Shown piece by piece: positions 30,440-32,299 of a stretch of DNA of 32,299 nt. Source of the DNA: Planctomycetota bacterium. GTDB taxonomy: Bacteria > Planctomycetota > Phycisphaerae > SM23-33. Below the pieces are notes generated by a model, which saw nothing but the letters and a program-made list of their open reading frames with translations, made no database searches and was not told the origin of the DNA. Made by a program: the position numbers and the translations under genes. The stretch spans positions 1 through 32,299 of the forward strand of contig JACRIL010000108.1 of NCBI GenBank assembly GCA_016235825.1, read 5' to 3'. How positions within the stretch are numbered: the first letter of the stretch is position 1; every line of letters starts with the position of its first letter.

Positions 30440-32054
30440 AAAGCTGTTCGGCCATGTAGCTGCTGCGGATGAAGGGGCCGGATGCGACGGCGGCAAAGCC
30501 CATTATGCGTCCGGCATCTTCCAGCAATGCGAACTCCGCCGGCTCGACGAACCGCTCGACCGGAGCGTGGACAGGCGAGGGCGGCAGATACTGGCCGATG
30601 GTCAGCATGTCGCAGCCGGCGCCGCGCAGGTCTCGCATGACTTCAAGAATTTCGTCTAAGGTTTCGCCCAGGCCGACCATCAGGCCGCTCTTTGTGTGGA
30701 TGTCGGGCCGATGGGTTTTGACGTATTTCAGAACGTTCAAACTGCGGCGATAGTCTGCCTGCGGGCGGATGTCCGGATGCAAACGCGGGACCGTCTCGAC
30801 GTTGTGATTGAATATGTCGGGATTGGCGGCAAGGACCGTGTCCAGGTCGTCGGTGCGCCCTTGGAAATCGGGCGTGAGAACTTCGATGGCCGCCCGGCCG
30901 AGGCGATTACGGACCGCCAGAATGGTGGCAACGAAGTGGGCGGCCCCGCCGTCGGGCAGGTCGTCCCGCGTTACGGACGTGATGACGACGTGCCGCAGGC
31001 CCAGTTTTTCACAGGCCTCGGCGACCGCCTGCGGCTCGTCGGGCCGCGGCGGCGGCAGTTTTTCTCCGGTTCTGCCGCCCACGCCGCAGAATCGGCACGA
31101 CCGCGAGCATTTATTTCCCAGGATCAAAAACGTGGCCGTCCGGCGAGCGAAGCACTCGCCGATGTTTGGGCACTTGGCGCTGGAACAGATGGTGGATAGT
31201 TCGAGTTTGGCAAGCAGGTTTTGCACGCTGCTGCCGGATGAACCGGCCGGCAACGGTTTTTTCAGCCACTGCGGCAGCCGGCCGCGCGGCATTTTCAGGG
31301 AAGTGGGTTTGCTTGACGATGCGAAACTTGCATTGTTGACGGGCGGCGTTTCACGGTCGGCCATTCTAATGCGGGCGAAACCAAACACATCTTGCATGGA
31401 TTCAAGCAGCACTGTGGCCACGTCGTCGATTCTTACCTGGCAGCCCAGGCATTTGCTCATGCTGGTAACGCCCTTTGTCAGGCCGCATGGCACGATCAGG
31501 CCAAAATGGTCCAGGTTGGGCGAGACGTTCAGCGCGAATCCGTGATAGGCGACCCATCGGCTCACGGCCACGCCGATGGCGGCGATCTTTTCGCCGTTCA
31601 CCCACGCGCCGGTCAGGCCGGGCAGCCGCTGTGCTTCGATCTTGAAGTGGTGGAGCGTGCGGATGATCGCTTCTTCCAGATCGTGTATGTACGTTCGCAG
31701 CGTCCTGCCGATGCCCGAAAGGCGGACGACCGGGTAGCCCACCAGTTGCCCCGGCCCGTGATAAGTTACCGCGCCGCCGCGCGAGGCGGCATGGATTTCG
31801 ATGCCCTCGCGTGCAAGTTGTTCTCGGCCGGCGAGAATCTGGCCGTCGCAGGGCCGGCGGCCGGTGGTTATCACCGGCGGATCGTGCTGGACCAGCAGCA
31901 GGCGGGCCGGTGAATCGGGGTCGGCCTGCACCTCGTGCAGCAGGCGGTTCTGGATTTCCATCGCCTGAGGCCAGGCCATTGTTCTCAAGTTGTGGCAGAC
32001 AAGGTCCGTCGTGCTGCCCGACTTTGCCGGGATGTCAACTTGAAGCGAGGTCAT
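30390..32054 (-). CDS. lipB-lipA: LipB-LipA fusion: octanoyltransferase plus lipoyl synthase
   Basis: One 554-residue frame joins both enzymes of lipoate synthesis. Residues about 17-230 are LipB, which moves an octanoyl group from acyl carrier protein to target proteins: [19 protein letters not shown] (91-109), Lys156 in GEKIAAIG and the acyl-carrying Cys190 in VPCGLT. A Ser/Pro-rich linker (about 232-255) follows. Residues about 258-540 are LipA, a radical-SAM enzyme that inserts two sulfurs: auxiliary-cluster Cys290, Cys295 and Cys301, SAM-cluster Cys316, Cys320 and Cys323, and the C-terminal RSSY at 530-533 that binds the auxiliary cluster. All key residues are present. Met255 in the linker has no ribosome binding site, so separate translation of LipA is unlikely. 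The 3' end overlaps the phosphatase gene. Confidence 0.93.
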   Translation of the reverse strand: MTSLQVDIPAKSGSTTDLVCHNLRTMAWPQAMEIQNRLLHEVQADPDSPARLLLVQHDPPVITTGRRPCDGQILAGREQLAREGIEIHAASRGGAVTYHGPGQLVGYPVVRLSGIGRTLRTYIHDLEEAIIRTLHHFKIEAQRLPGLTGAWVNGEKIAAIGVAVSRWVAYHGFALNVSPNLDHFGLIVPCGLTKGVTSMSKCLGCQVRIDDVATVLLESMQDVFGFARIRMADRETPPVNNASFASSSKPTSLKMPRGRLPQWLKKPLPAGSSGSSVQNLLAKLELSTICSSAKCPNIGECFARRTATFLILGNKCSRSCRFCGVGGRTGEKLPPPRPDEPQAVAEACEKLGLRHVVITSVTRDDLPDGGAAHFVATILAVRNRLGRAAIEVLTPDFQGRTDDLDTVLAANPDIFNHNVETVPRLHPDIRPQADYRRSLNVLKYVKTHRPDIHTKSGLMVGLGETLDEILEVMRDLRGAGCDMLTIGQYLPPSPVHAPVERFVEPAEFALLEDAGRIMGFAAVASGPFIRSSYMAEQLFRRDFCSDTAPAQCRE

Positions 32055-32106
32055 TCCGTCTCATCTTAATTATCGTTGAGAGGCTCACGAATTTTTAAAA
32101 CAACAT

Positions 32107-32126
32107 CCCCGCATTGACATGCGGGG
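32107..32126. terminator. GC hairpin upstream of the lipB-lipA gene
   Basis: CCCCGCAT and ATGCGGGG pair around TGAC, flanked by A-rich and T-rich runs on both sides, so it could end transcription in either direction. In the minus orientation it lies in the upstream region of lipB-lipA. The same TGAC loop occurs in the hairpin at 7201-7218. Confidence 0.5.
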
Positions 32127-32172
32127 CTTTAAAAGAACCCGTCGGCAAACCATTCATAAAGCCCCCTGCGCA

Positions 32173-32293
32173 AGGGCTTGTCGATTTAGTCGTCCACAAC
32201 CTTGATTCGTCGCGAGGCCGTTGTTGTTTTCCGCAAGTTTCATATTTTTGCGTTAAAAATCTGTCCTTATCGGCCCTGCTGCCTGTTTATGGC
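32173..32293 (-). repeat. Right terminal inverted repeat (121 bp)
   Basis: This is the exact reverse complement of 1-121; six further bases (32294-32299) close the window. Just inside it the sequence (GCCCCCTGCGCAAGGGC region) differs from that inside the left copy, so the match has a sharp inner edge. A small open frame crosses the left copy but is not called as a gene because the repeat alone creates it. Confidence 0.9.
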
Positions 32294-32299
32294 GGGCAA

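Overview
The window is about 32.3 kb of GC-rich bacterial DNA. It most likely comes from a planctomycete, probably of the Phycisphaerae type. The inference rests on the mix of CsrA, a DUF4159/terpenoid-cyclase-fold surface protein, several membrane glycosyltransferase–TPR proteins, an extended YajC, and dispersed palindromes whose translations read like 'GTHGQDARAT' and 'GKMPVP'. No rRNA, tRNA, CRISPR array, transposase or phage gene is visible. The two ends carry the same 121-bp sequence in inverted orientation, so the piece may simply be a contig that stops in a repeat.

Left part (about 240-6420): an ebo cluster in the order eboB (TatD-like hydrolase), eboC (UbiA-like prenyltransferase), eboF (alkaline-phosphatase-superfamily phosphodiesterase), eboD (sugar-phosphate cyclase, 3-dehydroquinate-synthase-like) and eboE (TIM-barrel protein). 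In cyanobacteria this gene set is linked to moving a metabolite precursor into the periplasm. No eboA is seen. eboC is a mosaic: its N-terminus runs through a palindromic element and its second half is much richer in A+T than the surroundings.

Middle part (about 6590-11730): pyrE (orotate phosphoribosyltransferase), then an ABC importer of the ferric-iron type made of a solute-binding lipoprotein, a fused two-domain permease and an ATPase. A convergent pair follows, with a parvulin lipoprotein and gmhA on the minus strand.

Glycan part (about 13000-22650): three tandem, paralogous GT-C membrane glycosyltransferases with C-terminal TPR domains, then a CapD/WbpM-type nucleotide-sugar dehydratase and the ribosome-rescue hydrolase arfB. 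Together with gmhA this looks like a surface-glycan or protein O-glycosylation locus. The first GT-C protein carries a palindromic element in frame in a loop where its two neighbours have none.

Right part (about 22830-32050): a large secreted toroid/DUF4159 protein, coaE, rho, then on the minus strand csrA, a small membrane protein and yajC. A histidine phosphatase with a structured leader follows, and last a fused lipB-lipA gene (octanoyltransferase plus lipoyl synthase in one chain).

Most notable: the ebo cluster, the palindromic elements that enter reading frames, the LipB-LipA fusion, the three-gene glycosyltransferase array, and a terminator-like leader hairpin whose loop can pair with the phosphatase ribosome binding site. 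All assignments come from reading the sequence; no database search was run.
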